From contig NZ_JAMSHO010000001.1 in assembly GCF_040147005.1 (NCBI RefSeq), positions 3,717,918-3,781,917 of the forward strand: DNA of 64,000 bases, written 5' to 3'. Position numbers and translations under genes: made by a program. Shown in pieces: positions 38,644 through 50,082 of this stretch; the stretch's first letter is position 1; every line of letters begins with the position of its first letter. The notes below the pieces were generated by a model. It had not been told where the DNA came from, did no database searches, and saw only the letters and a program-made list of their open reading frames with translations. This DNA comes from Halomonas sp. H10-9-1 (GTDB taxonomy: Bacteria > Pseudomonadota > Gammaproteobacteria > Pseudomonadales > Halomonadaceae).

Positions 38644-39114
38644 TCACAGTTCGGCAGCAAGCTGGTCGAGCAGCTTGCGATGGGCCTTCTCGTCGATGGA
38701 GGCTTCCAGGACACGCTCGGCGCCGGTGACCGCCAGGCGGGACACCTGGGCACGCAGCTCGTCCTTGGCACGATTGACTTCCTGCTCGATCTCGGCGCGG
38801 GCGGAGGCGACGATACGCTCACCTTCGACGCGGGCCTGCTCGCGGGCCTCCTCGACCATCTGGGAGGAGCGCTTGTTGGCCTGCTCGAGAATCTGTGAAG
38901 CCTGCTCCTTGCTTTCGCGCAGCGTCTGCTCGACACGCTCCTGGGCGAGCTCCAGGTCGCGCGTGGCACGACTGGCCGCATCCAGCCCATCGGCAATCTT
39001 CTTCTGGCGCTCGGCAAGCGCGTTGCTGACCGGCGGCCACACGTACTTTATGCAGAACCAGACAAAGATCGCGAAGGCGATCGTCTGCCCGATCAGCGTC
39101 ATGTTGATATTCAC
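38644..39114 (-). CDS. atpF: F1Fo ATP synthase b subunit
   Basis: 156 residues: one N-terminal membrane helix ([22 protein letters not shown], about 7-28) followed by a long charged coiled coil (about 30-156). Two copies form the peripheral stalk. Length equals the E. coli subunit. Confidence 0.97.
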   Translation of the reverse strand: MNINMTLIGQTIAFAIFVWFCIKYVWPPVSNALAERQKKIADGLDAASRATRDLELAQERVEQTLRESKEQASQILEQANKRSSQMVEEAREQARVEGERIVASARAEIEQEVNRAKDELRAQVSRLAVTGAERVLEASIDEKAHRKLLDQLAAEL

Positions 39115-39190
39115 GGGGCGGTACCTCTGACAGGTTCGTGTTGTCCGGAAACAAGCAAACCGAGCGCCAGGCGCTCGGTGCTGTCAGGCA

Positions 39191-39478
<288 letters not shown>

Positions 39479-39494
39479 TGCAAGGGGTTCGACT

Positions 39495-40731
<1,237 letters not shown>

Positions 40732-40742
40732 CGTCTTCTCAC

Positions 40743-40770
40743 CGCCCCCTCGGGCGGACCTGGCGCCAGG
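40743..40770 (-). promoter_or_regulatory. Inverted repeats in the atp leader
   Basis: CCGCCC / GGGCGG arms at 40742-40757 and a perfect 12-bp palindrome CCTGGCGCCAGG at 40759-40770 lie in the short leader between the -10 and the atpI start. They could fold in the mRNA; function unknown. Confidence 0.45.
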
Positions 40771-40785
40771 CCAAAACCACCGCGG

Positions 40786-40814
40786 ATTATAGGGAAGCCC
40801 CCTCGGGGCTTCAA
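40786..40814 (-). promoter_or_regulatory. Sigma-70 promoter of the ATP synthase operon
   Basis: On the minus strand TTGAAG (40814-40809), a 17-bp spacer, and a perfect -10 TATAAT (40791-40786). The spacer, with three bases of the -35, is a perfect inverted repeat (GAAGCCCC-CTC-GGGGCTTC, 40794-40812). The rest of the 176-bp atpI-parB gap holds no gene. Confidence 0.82.
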
Positions 40815-40907
40815 CTGAGGCATCATGCTTTCGGCCTGATTTTCGATCATTTCTCGACCAAAGGCGCAGAAGTTGTCGACAGCTTGACGCGTATCATGCC
40901 GCATCGC

Positions 40908-41828
40908 CTACCGAATATGTTCCAGGATGCCATCCAGCTCGTCGAGGCTCGAGTAGCGAATGGTGACGCGCCCCTTGCCGCCACGCCCATGCTGAATCTT
41001 TACCGGCGCGCCGAGTACCTCGCCGAGACGCGTCTCCAGGCGCGCGACATCGGGGCTTACGGGTGCCTGCTCGGCCGTCCTGCTCCCTCCCTCGGCGAGA
41101 CGCTTCACCAGCGCCTCGGTAGCGCGCACGGTGAGGTCCTGGTTGACCACCTCGTGGGCGGCCCGGCGCTGCTTGGCCGCAGAGAGCACGAGCAGGGCGC
41201 GGGCGTGGCCCATGTCCAGGTCGCCGCGCTCGAGCAGGGTCTGTACCTCGGGGTCGAGAGCCAGCAGGCGCAGCAGGTTGGTGACCTGGGTCCGGGACTT
41301 GCCCACCGCGTCGGCCACCTGCTGCTGGGTGAGCTCGAACTCCTCCAGCAGGCGTTTGAGGGCCATCGCCTCCTCGATCGGGTTGAGGTTCTCACGCTGG
41401 ATGTTCTCGATCAGCGCCAGGGCCAGGGCCACCTCGTCGCTGACCTCGCGGATCACCGCGGGGATCACGTCGAGCTCGGCCAGCTGGGCGGCGCGCCAGC
41501 GGCGCTCGCCGGCGATGATCTCGTAGCGGTCCTCGGCCACGGGGCGCACCACGATGGGCTGCATCACCCCTTGGGCACGAATCGAGTCGGCCAGCTCCTC
41601 CAGCGCCTCGGGCTGGATGTCGCGGCGCGGCTGGTACTTGCCGCGGGAGAGCTGTCCCAGCGGCAGGCGCTCGAGGCGTTCGGCCGGTGCCGGTTCGGCA
41701 GACGGGGTGCTGGCCGCCACCTCGCCATCGGCGAGTTCCATCTCGGGCAGGTCGAGGCTCTCGCGACGGCGGGCATTACCACCGATCAAGGCATCCAGGC
41801 CTCGTCCCAGGGCGCGTTTACGCGTCAT
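40908..41828 (-). CDS. parB: Chromosome-partitioning protein ParB
   Basis: 306 residues. N-terminal CTPase/ParB-like nuclease-fold domain with Box motifs (RRDIQPEALEELADSIRAQG, AGERRWRAAQLA), central helix-turn-helix (ELTQQQVADAVGKSRTQVTNLLRLL) and a C-terminal dimerisation domain. It binds parS sites near the origin and spreads as a clamp. The ATG at 41828 (MTRKRALGRGLDALIGG) has GAGGGA at proper spacing. I found no good parS in the window. Confidence 0.97.
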   Translation of the reverse strand: MTRKRALGRGLDALIGGNARRRESLDLPEMELADGEVAASTPSAEPAPAERLERLPLGQLSRGKYQPRRDIQPEALEELADSIRAQGVMQPIVVRPVAEDRYEIIAGERRWRAAQLAELDVIPAVIREVSDEVALALALIENIQRENLNPIEEAMALKRLLEEFELTQQQVADAVGKSRTQVTNLLRLLALDPEVQTLLERGDLDMGHARALLVLSAAKQRRAAHEVVNQDLTVRATEALVKRLAEGGSRTAEQAPVSPDVARLETRLGEVLGAPVKIQHGRGGKGRVTIRYSSLDELDGILEHIR

Positions 41829-41863
41829 CGACATTCCCTCATCACTGATGTTGCACAACAGGG

Positions 41864-42634
41864 TTACAGCGACAGGCGCCGAATCAGTTCCTTGGCCAGC
41901 ACCCGGTGGGCCTGGCTGCCCCGCGAGAAGCGCGCATATTTGGTTACCGGCAGGCCGTGGCTGGGCGCCTCCGCGACCCGCACGTTGCGCGGGATGGTGG
42001 CCTTGAGCAGGGTCTCGCCGAAGTAGTCGCGCAGCTGCTTGGTGACGTCGCGGGTCAGGCTGTTGCGGGCATCGAACATGGTGCGCAGGATGCCGTAGAC
42101 CTCGATCCGGGGGTTCACGCTGTCCTTGATCTGCTCCACGGTGTCGAGCAGCGCCGAGAGGCCCTCCAGGGCGTAGAACTCACACTGCAGCGGAATCAGT
42201 ACGCCATGGGCGGCGGTCAGGCCATTGACGGTGAGCATGTTGAGCGATGGCGGGCAATCGATCAGCACGACGTCGTACTCGTCCGCGACGCCGGCCAGGG
42301 CGTTCTCCAGACAGCGCTCGCGCCCCGCCTCGCGATCCAGCAGCGCCACCTCGGCCGCGGTGAGGTCGCCGTTGCCCGGCAGCAGGGCATAGCCGGCTTC
42401 GGGGCAGTCGAGGATCACCCCGGCGGCATCGCGCTCGCCCAGCAGCACCTCCAGCACGCTGCCATCCAGTTCGTGCTTGTCGATGCCACTGCCCATGGTC
42501 GCATGGCCCTGGGGATCGAGGTCGACCAGCAGCACACGACGATCCAGCGCCGCCAGGCTGGCAGCGAGATTGACCGCGGTGGTGGTCTTGCCGACGCCAC
42601 CCTTCTGGTTGGTCAAGGCGATGATCTTGGTCAC
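41864..42634 (-). CDS. parA: Chromosome-partitioning ATPase ParA (Soj)
   Basis: 256 residues with the deviant Walker A QKGGVGKTT (about 10-18), switch motif VDLDPQGHAT and Walker B VLIDCPPSLN. Soj-type, without an N-terminal DNA-binding domain. It drives origin segregation with ParB. The GTG start at 42634 (VTKIIALTNQKGG) has GGAG upstream. 35 bp before parB. Confidence 0.97.
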   Translation of the reverse strand: MTKIIALTNQKGGVGKTTTAVNLAASLAALDRRVLLVDLDPQGHATMGSGIDKHELDGSVLEVLLGERDAAGVILDCPEAGYALLPGNGDLTAAEVALLDREAGRERCLENALAGVADEYDVVLIDCPPSLNMLTVNGLTAAHGVLIPLQCEFYALEGLSALLDTVEQIKDSVNPRIEVYGILRTMFDARNSLTRDVTKQLRDYFGETLLKATIPRNVRVAEAPSHGLPVTKYARFSRGSQAHRVLAKELIRRLSL

Positions 42635-42665
42635 GGGCAACTCCGTTGCGAGGAAACGCGGGTTG

Positions 42666-43316
42666 TCAGGGAGCCGGGACTCGTGTCCGGCGCTCGAGCA
42701 CCACCAGCAGGCGTGTGCCAACCTCGAAGGGCACCTCGAGGAGATGGCGGGCCACCGGCGCGACCTCCGCCGGCAAGCCGGCAAGCTCCTCATCCACGGC
42801 CGGCCCCTTCATGGCGAGCCACTGCCCGCCCGGGGCCACGCAGTCACGGGTCAGCGAAACGAAGTCGCCGAGGCTGGCGAAGGCCCGCGAAATGACCTGG
42901 TCGTAGCGCTCCTCGAAGGCCTCGATGCGTGCCTGCACCGGCGTCACGTTGGTGAGGCCCAGTTCCATCACCGCCTGGCGCTGGAAGCGTACTTTCTTGC
43001 CGTTGCTGTCGAGCAGGGTCACCTCCAGCTCGGGCTTGAGGATCGCCAGCACCAGCCCCGGGAAGCCCGGTCCGGCCCCCACATCGAGCAGTGTCCCAGC
43101 GCTCAAATAGGGCAGTACTGCGGCGCTGTCGAGCAGGTGGCGCGAGACCATCTCCTCGGCAGAGCGTATCGCGGTGAGGTTATAGGCGCGGTTCCACTTG
43201 TGCAACAGCCCGACCAGGTCGAGGAGCCGACGACGCTGTTCGGGGTCCACGACGATGCCCAACTGCTCGAGTCCCTGGTCGAGGCGCGTCGCCACGCCGT
43301 CTTTGCTTGCCGTCAT
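42666..43316 (-). CDS. rsmG: 16S rRNA (guanine527-N7)-methyltransferase
   Basis: 216 residues, Rossmann methyltransferase with SAM motif [15 protein letters not shown] (about 77-91) and the RsmG start [10 protein letters not shown]. It methylates G527 of 16S rRNA. The start overlaps the mnmG stop by 4 bp, and parA follows; this is the usual mnmG-rsmG-parA-parB order. Confidence 0.97.
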   Translation of the reverse strand: MTASKDGVATRLDQGLEQLGIVVDPEQRRRLLDLVGLLHKWNRAYNLTAIRSAEEMVSRHLLDSAAVLPYLSAGTLLDVGAGPGFPGLVLAILKPELEVTLLDSNGKKVRFQRQAVMELGLTNVTPVQARIEAFEERYDQVISRAFASLGDFVSLTRDCVAPGGQWLAMKGPAVDEELAGLPAEVAPVARHLLEVPFEVGTRLLVVLERRTRVPAP

Positions 43317-45217
43317 GCGTTGGCCGCCTTGCGATCGTCGAGGAGTCGACGCTTCTTGAGGTGAATCAACAGGATCGACACCGCCGCCGGGGTGACCCCG
43401 GAAATGCGTGCGGCCTGGGCCAGAGTCTCGGGGCGCGCCTCGGCGAGCTTCTGGCGGATCTCGTGGGAGAGCCCCTCGACCCGGGCATAGTCCAGGTCGG
43501 CCGGCAGCGGAGTCGCCTCGTGGCGCTTGAGCTTGGCGATCTCCTCCTGCTGGCGGTCGATGTAGCCCTGGTACTTGGCCTGGATCTGCACCTGCTCGGC
43601 GGCCGCCTCGTCGCTCAACGGTTGACCGTCGACTCCCGGCAGGTCGGCCACGTCGGCATAGCCCAGTTCCGGACGCTTGAGCAGATCCATCAGGCTGTAC
43701 TCACGCGTCGGCTCCTTGCCGGTCTTCTCGGCGATACGCTGCGCTGCCTCGCTACCGGGCTGCACCCAACTGGCCTTGAGCCGGGCGCTCTCGCGCTCGA
43801 TGGCCTCGCGCTTCTCGTTGAAGGCCGCCCAGCGGGCATCGTCCACCAGCCCCAATGTGCGCCCGATCTCGGTGAGCCGCAGGTCGGCGTTGTCCTCGCG
43901 CAGCAGCAGGCGGTACTCGGCCCGGGAGGTGAACATGCGGTAGGGCTCGCGGGTGCCCAGGGTGATCAGGTCGTCCACCAGCACGCCGAGATAGGCCTCG
44001 TCGCGACCCGGGCACCAGGCCTCGAGCCCCTGTGCCCGGCGCGCGGCGTTGAGACCCGCCAGCAGCCCCTGGGCAGCGGCCTCCTCGTAGCCGGTGGTGC
44101 CGTTGATCTGGCCGGCGAAGAACAGGTTGCCGATGTATTTCGTCTCCAGCGAGTGCCGCAGGTCTCGCGGATCGAAGAAGTCGTACTCGATGGCGTAGCC
44201 GGGCCGGGTGATATGGGCATTCTCCAGCCCGCGCATGGAGCGCACCACCTGCAGCTGCACATCGAACGGCAGCGAGGTGGAGATGCCATTGGGGTAGAGC
44301 TCGTGGGTATCGAGCCCCTCGGGCTCGATGAAGACCTGGTGGCTCGCCTTGTCGGCGAAACGATGCACCTTGTCCTCGATGGAGGGGCAGTAGCGTGGAC
44401 CGACCCCCTCGATCGTCCCGGAGTACATCGGCGAACGGTCGAGGTTGGCGTGGATGATCTCGTGGGTGCGCTCGTTGGTATGGGCGATATGGCAGCTGAC
44501 CTGGTGAGGGTGCTGGTCGCGATTGCCCATGAACGACATCACCGGGGTCGGGGTGTCGCCCGGCTGCTCCTCCAGCAGCGTGAAGTCCAGGCTCCTGGCA
44601 TCGAGGCGCGGCGGGGTACCGGTCTTGAGGCGATCGACCCGGAACGGCAGGGCACGCAGCCGCTCGGCCAGGCGGTTGGAGGGCGGGTCGCCGGCGCGAC
44701 CGCCGCGGGTACTGTCGAGCCCGATATGGATCACCCCGCCGAGGAAGGTCCCGGTGCACAGCACCACGGTCTCGCCGAGGAAGCGGATGCCGGTCTCGGT
44801 GACCACGCCTCGTACCTGGTCGTGGTCGACGATCAGGTCGCCGGCAGCCTGCTGGAACAGCGTCAGGTTGGGCTGGTTCTCGAGCAGGCCGCGGATGGCC
44901 GCCTTGTAGCGTACTCGATCGGCCTGGGCCCGGGTGGCGCGCACTGCGGGGCCCTTGCGGGCGTTGAGCACGCGGAACTGGATCCCACCAAGGTCGGTGG
45001 CCAGCGCCATGGCGCCGCCCAGGGCATCGACCTCCTTCACCAGGTGGCTCTTGCCGATGCCGCCGATGGCCGGATTGCAGGACATCTGGCCGAGGGTCTC
45101 GATGTTGTGGGTCAGCAGTAGGGTACGAGAGCCCATGCGAGCGGCGGCCAGGGCGGCTTCGGTTCCCGCATGGCCGCCGCCGATGACGATGACGTCGAAG
45201 CGGTCGGGGTAATCCAA
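43313..45217 (-). CDS. mnmG: tRNA uridine-5-carboxymethylaminomethyl modification enzyme MnmG (GidA)
   Basis: 634 residues. FAD site [17 protein letters not shown] (about 13-29), the NPAIGGIGK motif, and the GidA C-terminal domain ([11 protein letters not shown] midway; [18 protein letters not shown] at the end). With MnmE it modifies the wobble uridine of tRNAs. Its partner mnmE is 14 kb away instead of adjacent. The first gene left of the DnaA-box cluster at 45.3 kb, as in enteric bacteria. Confidence 0.98.
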   Translation of the reverse strand: MDYPDRFDVIVIGGGHAGTEAALAAARMGSRTLLLTHNIETLGQMSCNPAIGGIGKSHLVKEVDALGGAMALATDLGGIQFRVLNARKGPAVRATRAQADRVRYKAAIRGLLENQPNLTLFQQAAGDLIVDHDQVRGVVTETGIRFLGETVVLCTGTFLGGVIHIGLDSTRGGRAGDPPSNRLAERLRALPFRVDRLKTGTPPRLDARSLDFTLLEEQPGDTPTPVMSFMGNRDQHPHQVSCHIAHTNERTHEIIHANLDRSPMYSGTIEGVGPRYCPSIEDKVHRFADKASHQVFIEPEGLDTHELYPNGISTSLPFDVQLQVVRSMRGLENAHITRPGYAIEYDFFDPRDLRHSLETKYIGNLFFAGQINGTTGYEEAAAQGLLAGLNAARRAQGLEAWCPGRDEAYLGVLVDDLITLGTREPYRMFTSRAEYRLLLREDNADLRLTEIGRTLGLVDDARWAAFNEKREAIERESARLKASWVQPGSEAAQRIAEKTGKEPTREYSLMDLLKRPELGYADVADLPGVDGQPLSDEAAAEQVQIQAKYQGYIDRQQEEIAKLKRHEATPLPADLDYARVEGLSHEIRQKLAEARPETLAQAARISGVTPAAVSILLIHLKKRRLLDDRKAANA

Positions 45218-45291
45218 GGTGCACCTCGTTGGCGCCGGGGCGCCTGTCTTTCTGTCAGGGGGGTGAAATCAGCCCGGCAGTATAAACCGAC

Positions 45292-45691
45292 TGTGGGTAA
45301 TCGTCAGGGTTTTCCACACCCGGCCTCTCGCTCGGGCCGGTACCCACCTCACTTATCAATTAATATCAGTATATAAATAAAGAAGTTCTGTTGTGGTAGT
45401 AACTACTGGTGTGGACAAAACCCGTGGATAAGTAATTTTCTATCAATTACTTCAGCAGTTTACACTGTTGATAATACGCAGGAGAAAAGGCTGACAGCCT
45501 GCGGACTAGCGGTCGTGAGCCTGTGGATGGAATGGTGCCTTGTCCACACCACCAACCCTGCACGGCTTGTCCACCGGCGGGTACCCTGCTTGTGCCCGCG
45601 GCTGTGAACAACTGGGCCTCTTATCCACGACCCCCTGCAGCACGGGGCTCTCAGCCAGGATGTGGGGCGCCTGGAGGGAATTCTGTCCACA
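45292..45691. other. Candidate replication origin (DnaA-box cluster next to mnmG)
   Basis: At least seven 9-mers with one mismatch to TTATNCACA lie here in both orientations: 45292-45300, 45310-45318, 45410-45418, 45423-45431, 45466-45474, 45540-45548, 45603-45611, 45621-45629; weaker ones at 45522, 45567 and 45683. Two AT-rich stretches (about 45351-45388 and 45431-45478) could unwind. No box is a perfect match. No gene is seen between 45218 and 45952, and the position beside mnmG is that of the enteric oriC. Confidence 0.65.
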
Positions 45692-45734
45692 GGCGAAAAA
45701 AGGGGTTCTTTGCAGACTGGCGTGAAAGCGAACA

Positions 45735-45854
45735 GTAGGAGGGAGGCTCCGCCTCGCGACTGGAGGCCGAAGGCCTCCCGGTAATGCCACGAGGCTAGGC
45801 ACCACCACCAGGGCGCCTGACGGCGCCAATCGCGATGCAGAGCATCCCTCCTAC
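45735..45854. repeat. REP-type inverted pair (REPIN-like)
   Basis: Two copies of a 26-bp element face each other: GTAGGAGGGAGGCTCCGCCT and following bases to 45760, and its imperfect reverse complement at 45829-45854 (ends CCCTCCTAC). Between them are a 7-bp-arm hairpin (GGAGGCC-GAA-GGCCTCC, 45762-45778) and a GGCGCC pair. The unit resembles Pseudomonas REP sequences that begin GTAGGAGC. Confidence 0.75.
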
Positions 45855-45884
45855 AACCTGAATCACGCCAAAGTGCGAAGATCC

Positions 45885-45920
45885 AAAAAAGGGCCCTGTC
45901 GCGATGCGACAGGGCCCTTT
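45885..45920 (-). terminator. Terminator of the amino-acid ABC operon
   Basis: Stem GGGCCCTGTCGC / GCGACAGGGCCC with a 3-base loop, flanked by AAAAAA and TTT on the plus strand. On the minus strand it ends in a run of six T, 33 bp after the last gene. It also separates the operon from the DnaA-box region. Confidence 0.92.
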
Positions 45921-45952
45921 CCATCCTGGTGGAGCCGATTCTGGTGCTTGAG

Positions 45953-46720
45953 CTAGTGCTTGAGTACCCGCGAGAGGAAGCTGCGGGTGCGCTCATCGCT
46001 TGGGCTATCGAAGATCGTCTCCGGCGGGGCCTCCTCGACGATTTCTCCCCGGTGGACATAGATGACGCGATCGGCCACTTCGCGGGCGAAGCCCATCTCG
46101 TGGGTGACGATGATCATGGTCATGCCCTCCCGAGCCAGCTCGCGCATGGCGTCGAGCACCTCGCCGATCATCTCCGGGTCCAGCGCCGAGGTAGGCTCGT
46201 CGAACAGCATCAGCCGCGGCTCCATGGCCAGGGCGCGGGCCAGGGCGACGCGCTGCTGCTGGCCACCCGAGAGCTGGGTCGGGTACTTGTCGGCCTGGTC
46301 GGCGATGCCGACTCGCTCGAGCAGGCGCTCGGAGGTCTCCACCGCGTCCTCCTGGCTCCAGCCACGCACCTTCATGGGCGCCAGGGTGACGTTGTCGCGC
46401 ACGCTCAGGTGGGGAAAGAGGTTGAACTGCTGGAACACCATGCCGACCTCGGTACGGATCTTCTGCAACGCGCGGCCGCTCTTGCCATGGGGCGTCAGCT
46501 CGTTGCCATCCACCTCGATATGACCACCCTGGAACTCCTCCAGGCCGTTGATGCAGCGGATCAGGGTCGACTTGCCGGAGCCACTGGCGCCGATGATCAC
46601 TACCACCTCGCCGGGTATCACCTCGAGGTCGATGTCCTTGAGCACGTGCAGCTTGCCGAAGTGCTTGTTGACCCTCTCCATGCGGACGATGGCGGTGGTC
46701 GGGTTCTCGTTCTGTGTCAT
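45953..46720 (-). CDS. Polar amino-acid ABC transporter ATP-binding protein
   Basis: 255 residues. Walker [10 protein letters not shown] (about 43-51), signature LSGGQQQR, Walker [14 protein letters not shown] and the switch [13 protein letters not shown], all typical of the GlnQ/polar amino-acid subgroup. It powers uptake with the permease and binding protein that precede it. 33 bp after the permease. Confidence 0.93.
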   Translation of the reverse strand: MTQNENPTTAIVRMERVNKHFGKLHVLKDIDLEVIPGEVVVIIGASGSGKSTLIRCINGLEEFQGGHIEVDGNELTPHGKSGRALQKIRTEVGMVFQQFNLFPHLSVRDNVTLAPMKVRGWSQEDAVETSERLLERVGIADQADKYPTQLSGGQQQRVALARALAMEPRLMLFDEPTSALDPEMIGEVLDAMRELAREGMTMIIVTHEMGFAREVADRVIYVHRGEIVEEAPPETIFDSPSDERTRSFLSRVLKH

Positions 46721-46753
46721 GTGATTGGCCTCCCTTGCTCTGTGTTGACCCGA

Positions 46754-47455
46754 TCACTGGCCGACCAGGCCACGCCGCTCGAGCTGGCGCAGCAGGATCG
46801 ACAGGGTCCAGGTGATGGCCAGGTAGAGCAGTGCCACCATCAGGTATACCTCCATGGCGGTGAAGGTGGTGGCGATATAGATCTGCCCCTGACGCACCAG
46901 CTCGCCCACCCCGATCACCGAGAACAGCGAGGTGTCCTTGATACTGATGATGGCCTGGTTGCCCAGCGGCGGGATCATGCGGCGCAGGGCCTGGGGCCAG
47001 ATCACGTAGCGGAAGGCTTGGCTACGGGACAGGCCCAGGGAGAGCGAGGCCTCGCGCTGGCCGCGTTCGATGGACTGCACGCCGCCCCGGACCACTTCGG
47101 AGATATAGGCGCCGGAGTTGACGGCAATGGCCGCGATCCCCGCGGTAAGGGCGTTGATCGGCTCGCCGAGGATCTGTGGCAGGCCGTAGAAGATGAACAG
47201 CACCTGCACCAGGATGGGAGTGCCGCGAAACACCTCGATATAGAAAATGGCGGGCAGACGCAGCCAGAAGAGCGGGCTGATGCGCATGAGGCCGAAGACG
47301 ATACCGATCACGAAGCCGATGGCGAGGCCACCGAAGGAGATCAGCAGCGTCCAGGGAATGCCCGGCAACAGGTAGGGTATCGAGCTGAAGGCGGCCGCCC
47401 AGTCGAATTGAAAGGTCACGTCCACGAGGAGGTCTCCGGGAGCGTTGAACGACAC
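46754..47455 (-). CDS. Polar amino-acid ABC transporter permease
   Basis: 233 residues, about five membrane helices, with the His/Glu/Gln permease pattern: LLISFGGLAIGFVIG and the EAA loop (EASLSLGLSRSQAFRYVIWPQAL, about 136-158). Only one permease gene is present, so it probably works as a homodimer. 80 bp separate it from the binding-protein gene upstream. Confidence 0.93.
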   Translation of the reverse strand: MSFNAPGDLLVDVTFQFDWAAAFSSIPYLLPGIPWTLLISFGGLAIGFVIGIVFGLMRISPLFWLRLPAIFYIEVFRGTPILVQVLFIFYGLPQILGEPINALTAGIAAIAVNSGAYISEVVRGGVQSIERGQREASLSLGLSRSQAFRYVIWPQALRRMIPPLGNQAIISIKDTSLFSVIGVGELVRQGQIYIATTFTAMEVYLMVALLYLAITWTLSILLRQLERRGLVGQ

Positions 47456-47535
47456 GGGGCCGGGTGGTCACACCGCCCGGCCCCGCGGACTCTCGCATCG
47501 CCCAATAGGGCGATGATATCGGGTGGGGAGTCGCC

Positions 47536-48324
47536 TCAGTCGTCGCTGGGCGCCTCGCCGAACCACTTGGTGTAGATCTCGTCGTAGGTGCCGTCTTCCC
47601 GCATCTCGGCCAGCGCCTGGTTGACCGGCTCCACCCACTCGCTGCCCTGGTGGAAGACGATGCCGTACTGCTGGCCCTCGTAGAGGGGCCCCACTACCTT
47701 GGTGCGGCCCTCGCCGCGGGTCTTGGCGAAGTAGCCGACGTTGGGCGCATCGTAGAAGGCGGCGTCGACGTTGCGGCCGAGCAGCGCCATGTACATGTCG
47801 GAGGTGCCCGGGTAGGGAGTGATCTCGGCACCATCGCCCAGATTCTCCTGGAGGAAGTCGTAGCTGGTAGAGCCGATCTTGGTGGCCACGTTCAGGTTCT
47901 CGAGATCCTCGATGGTCTCCACGTCATCGTTGTCGGCACGCACCATGATGCGCAGGCCGGAGTCGTAGTAGGGATCGGAGAAGTCGACGATCTTGGCGCG
48001 CTCCTCGGTGATGGTCACACCGGCGATGGCGATCTCCTGGCTGCCGGTCTGGATGGCCGGGATGATGCCGTTGAACTCCATGGTGGTGAGGTTGACCTCG
48101 AAGCCGGCGCGCTCGGCGACCTCGTGGATGATGTCCATGTCGAAGCCGATCATCTCACCGGTCTCGGTATCCAGCATCTCGAAGGGCACGAAGCTGGGGT
48201 CGGTGACCACGTTGACGGTGGTGTCCTGGGCCAGGGCTGTGCCTGCCAGGCCGGTGCCCAGTGCCAGGGCGCTGGCCAGGAGGGAGTGCTTCAGGAAGGG
48301 TGAAGCCAGAGTCGATTGTTTCAT
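47536..48324 (-). CDS. Amino-acid ABC transporter substrate-binding protein
   Basis: 262 residues with a Sec signal peptide (cleavage near ALA-QD, about residue 33) and a family-3 extracellular solute-binding fold ([22 protein letters not shown], then [22 protein letters not shown] with the ligand Arg in LRIMVRA). It resembles GlnH/HisJ proteins; the substrate cannot be told. The ATG at 48324 follows GGGGAA; the 33-codon upstream extension lacks a signal and is rejected. Confidence 0.93.
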   Translation of the reverse strand: MKQSTLASPFLKHSLLASALALGTGLAGTALAQDTTVNVVTDPSFVPFEMLDTETGEMIGFDMDIIHEVAERAGFEVNLTTMEFNGIIPAIQTGSQEIAIAGVTITEERAKIVDFSDPYYDSGLRIMVRADNDDVETIEDLENLNVATKIGSTSYDFLQENLGDGAEITPYPGTSDMYMALLGRNVDAAFYDAPNVGYFAKTRGEGRTKVVGPLYEGQQYGIVFHQGSEWVEPVNQALAEMREDGTYDEIYTKWFGEAPSDD

Positions 48325-48447
48325 GAGATTCCCCGTTCTTAGGACTTTTCTGATGGGACTCGCCGTTTCAGCCGTTTCAACCTTGGCGAGATTCCCCCAG
48401 AGCGTCAAGTCGGGGTCGCTCACGGTCCACGCATGGGGAAGGCGCCG

Positions 48448-48801
48448 CTATACCATGAAGGAAGCACCACAGCCGCAGGTAGTGGTGGCATTGGGGTTCT
48501 GGATCAGGAAGCGGGCGCCGGCCAGCCCCTCCTCGTAGTCAACGGTGGAGCCGACCAGATACTGATAGGAGAGCGGGTCGATCACCAGCGCCACGTCGCC
48601 GAACGGGATGACGGTGTCGTCATCGGCCGTCTCGTCGGCGAAATCGAAACCGTACTGGAAACCCGAGCAGCCACCACCGGTGACGTAGACCCGCAGCTTC
48701 AGCGCGCTGTTGCCCTCTTCCGCAATCAGGGTGCGCAGCCGGGCCCTTGCACTGCTGGACAGCATCAGGGGCGTAGGGACGAAGGATTCGGCTTCGCTCA
48801 T
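48448..48801 (-). CDS. erpA: Iron-sulfur cluster insertion protein ErpA
   Basis: 117 residues of the A-type carrier family. Cluster ligands Cys45 ([11 protein letters not shown]), Cys109 and Cys111 (TTCGCGASF) are all present, and the [10 protein letters not shown] / [15 protein letters not shown] blocks are ErpA-like. It hands Fe-S clusters to target enzymes. The ATG at 48801 follows GGAGTCC. Upstream codons are rejected. Monocistronic or paired with argC, which starts 117 bp upstream. Confidence 0.95.
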   Translation of the reverse strand: MSEAESFVPTPLMLSSSARARLRTLIAEEGNSALKLRVYVTGGGCSGFQYGFDFADETADDDTVIPFGDVALVIDPLSYQYLVGSTVDYEEGLAGARFLIQNPNATTTCGCGASFMV

Positions 48802-48918
48802 GGTGGACTCCAAAGGATGGAAGCTTGACCGGTCATTATCCGCAAACCCCAGTAAAAGGGTCAACTTTCCGGGGAGGGACCTTCCCTGGCGCCCTCAATG
48901 TCTGGTGGGAGAGCCGGA

Positions 48919-49953
48919 TCAGGGCATCAGGGCGGGGGCAGCCAGGCCGGCGTTCTCGTCGCAGCCGAACATCAGGTTGAGGTTGTGGATCGCCTGGCCC
49001 GAAGCACCCTTGACGAGATTGTCGATCACCGCAAGCACCACCACGGTATCGCCGTCGCCGGGGCGGTGCACGGCGAGTCGACAGAGGTTGGCGCCCTTGA
49101 CGCTGCGGGTCTCCGGGTGGCTGCCCGCGGGCATCACGTCGACGAAGGGCTCGCCGGCGAAGTGAGTCTCGAACAGTGCCTGGAGATCGCCGGGATCGCC
49201 GGTGAGGCGACCGTAGAGGGTGGCATGGATACCGCGGATCATCGGTGCCAGATGGGGAACGAAGGTCAGGCCGACCGCCTGGCCGGCGGCGTCGCCGAGA
49301 CCCTGGCGAATCTCGGGCAGGTGACGATGGCCCGAGGCGCCGTAGGCCTTCATGGATTCGCTGGCCTCGGCCAGCAGCGAGGGTACCTTGGCACCGCGGC
49401 CGGCGCCGGTGACCCCTGACTTGCAGTCGGCGATGACATGCCCGGCATCGATCAGCCCCGCCTTCAGCAGCGGCAGCAGGCCCAGCTGCACGGCGGTGGG
49501 GTAGCAGCCGGGGACGGCCACCAGGCGTGCGCCGCGAATGCGCTCCCGATTGACTTCGGGCAGGCCATAGACGGCCTCGGCGAGCAGCTCGGGAGCGCCG
49601 TGGGGTTGGCCGTACCACTCCGCCCACTCCGCGGCATCACGCAGGCGGAAGTCCGCGGAGAGGTCGATGACCCGGGTGCCGCGTTCCAGCAGTTCGCCGG
49701 CGAGGGCGTGGGCCACGCCATGGGGGGTGGCGAAGAACACCGCATCGCAGGCGCCCAGGCGTTCGGCGTCGGGCTCGCTGAAGGTCAGGCCGTCATAGTG
49801 TCCGCGCAGGTTGGGGTAGAGCTCGGCGACACCCAGGCCGGCCTCGGAGCGCGAGGTGATGGCCTCGACCTCCACCTCCGGATGCTGGGCCAGTAGCCTG
49901 AGCAGTTCGACGCCGGTGTAACCGGTACCGCCGACGATTCCGACCTTGATCAC
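48919..49953 (-). CDS. argC: N-acetyl-gamma-glutamyl-phosphate reductase
   Basis: 344 residues. Rossmann motif [14 protein letters not shown] (about 8-21), catalytic Cys150 in [18 protein letters not shown] and a conserved His in the C-terminal domain. Third step of arginine synthesis. The GTG start at 49953 follows AAGGAGA. No other arg genes are adjacent; an argC-erpA neighbourhood is common in gammaproteobacteria. Confidence 0.97.
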   Translation of the reverse strand: MIKVGIVGGTGYTGVELLRLLAQHPEVEVEAITSRSEAGLGVAELYPNLRGHYDGLTFSEPDAERLGACDAVFFATPHGVAHALAGELLERGTRVIDLSADFRLRDAAEWAEWYGQPHGAPELLAEAVYGLPEVNRERIRGARLVAVPGCYPTAVQLGLLPLLKAGLIDAGHVIADCKSGVTGAGRGAKVPSLLAEASESMKAYGASGHRHLPEIRQGLGDAAGQAVGLTFVPHLAPMIRGIHATLYGRLTGDPGDLQALFETHFAGEPFVDVMPAGSHPETRSVKGANLCRLAVHRPGDGDTVVVLAVIDNLVKGASGQAIHNLNLMFGCDENAGLAAPALMP

Positions 49954-50082
49954 GTGAGTCTCCTTGATTGACGAAATAAAGGGAGGACGCTCCGCAAGCG
50001 GCGGGCTGTCATCGCCCTGGGGATATGATACACAGGTGGAGGACCGGAAGGGTCGTTACTCAGTCTTAAAGGAAGCCGCGAC

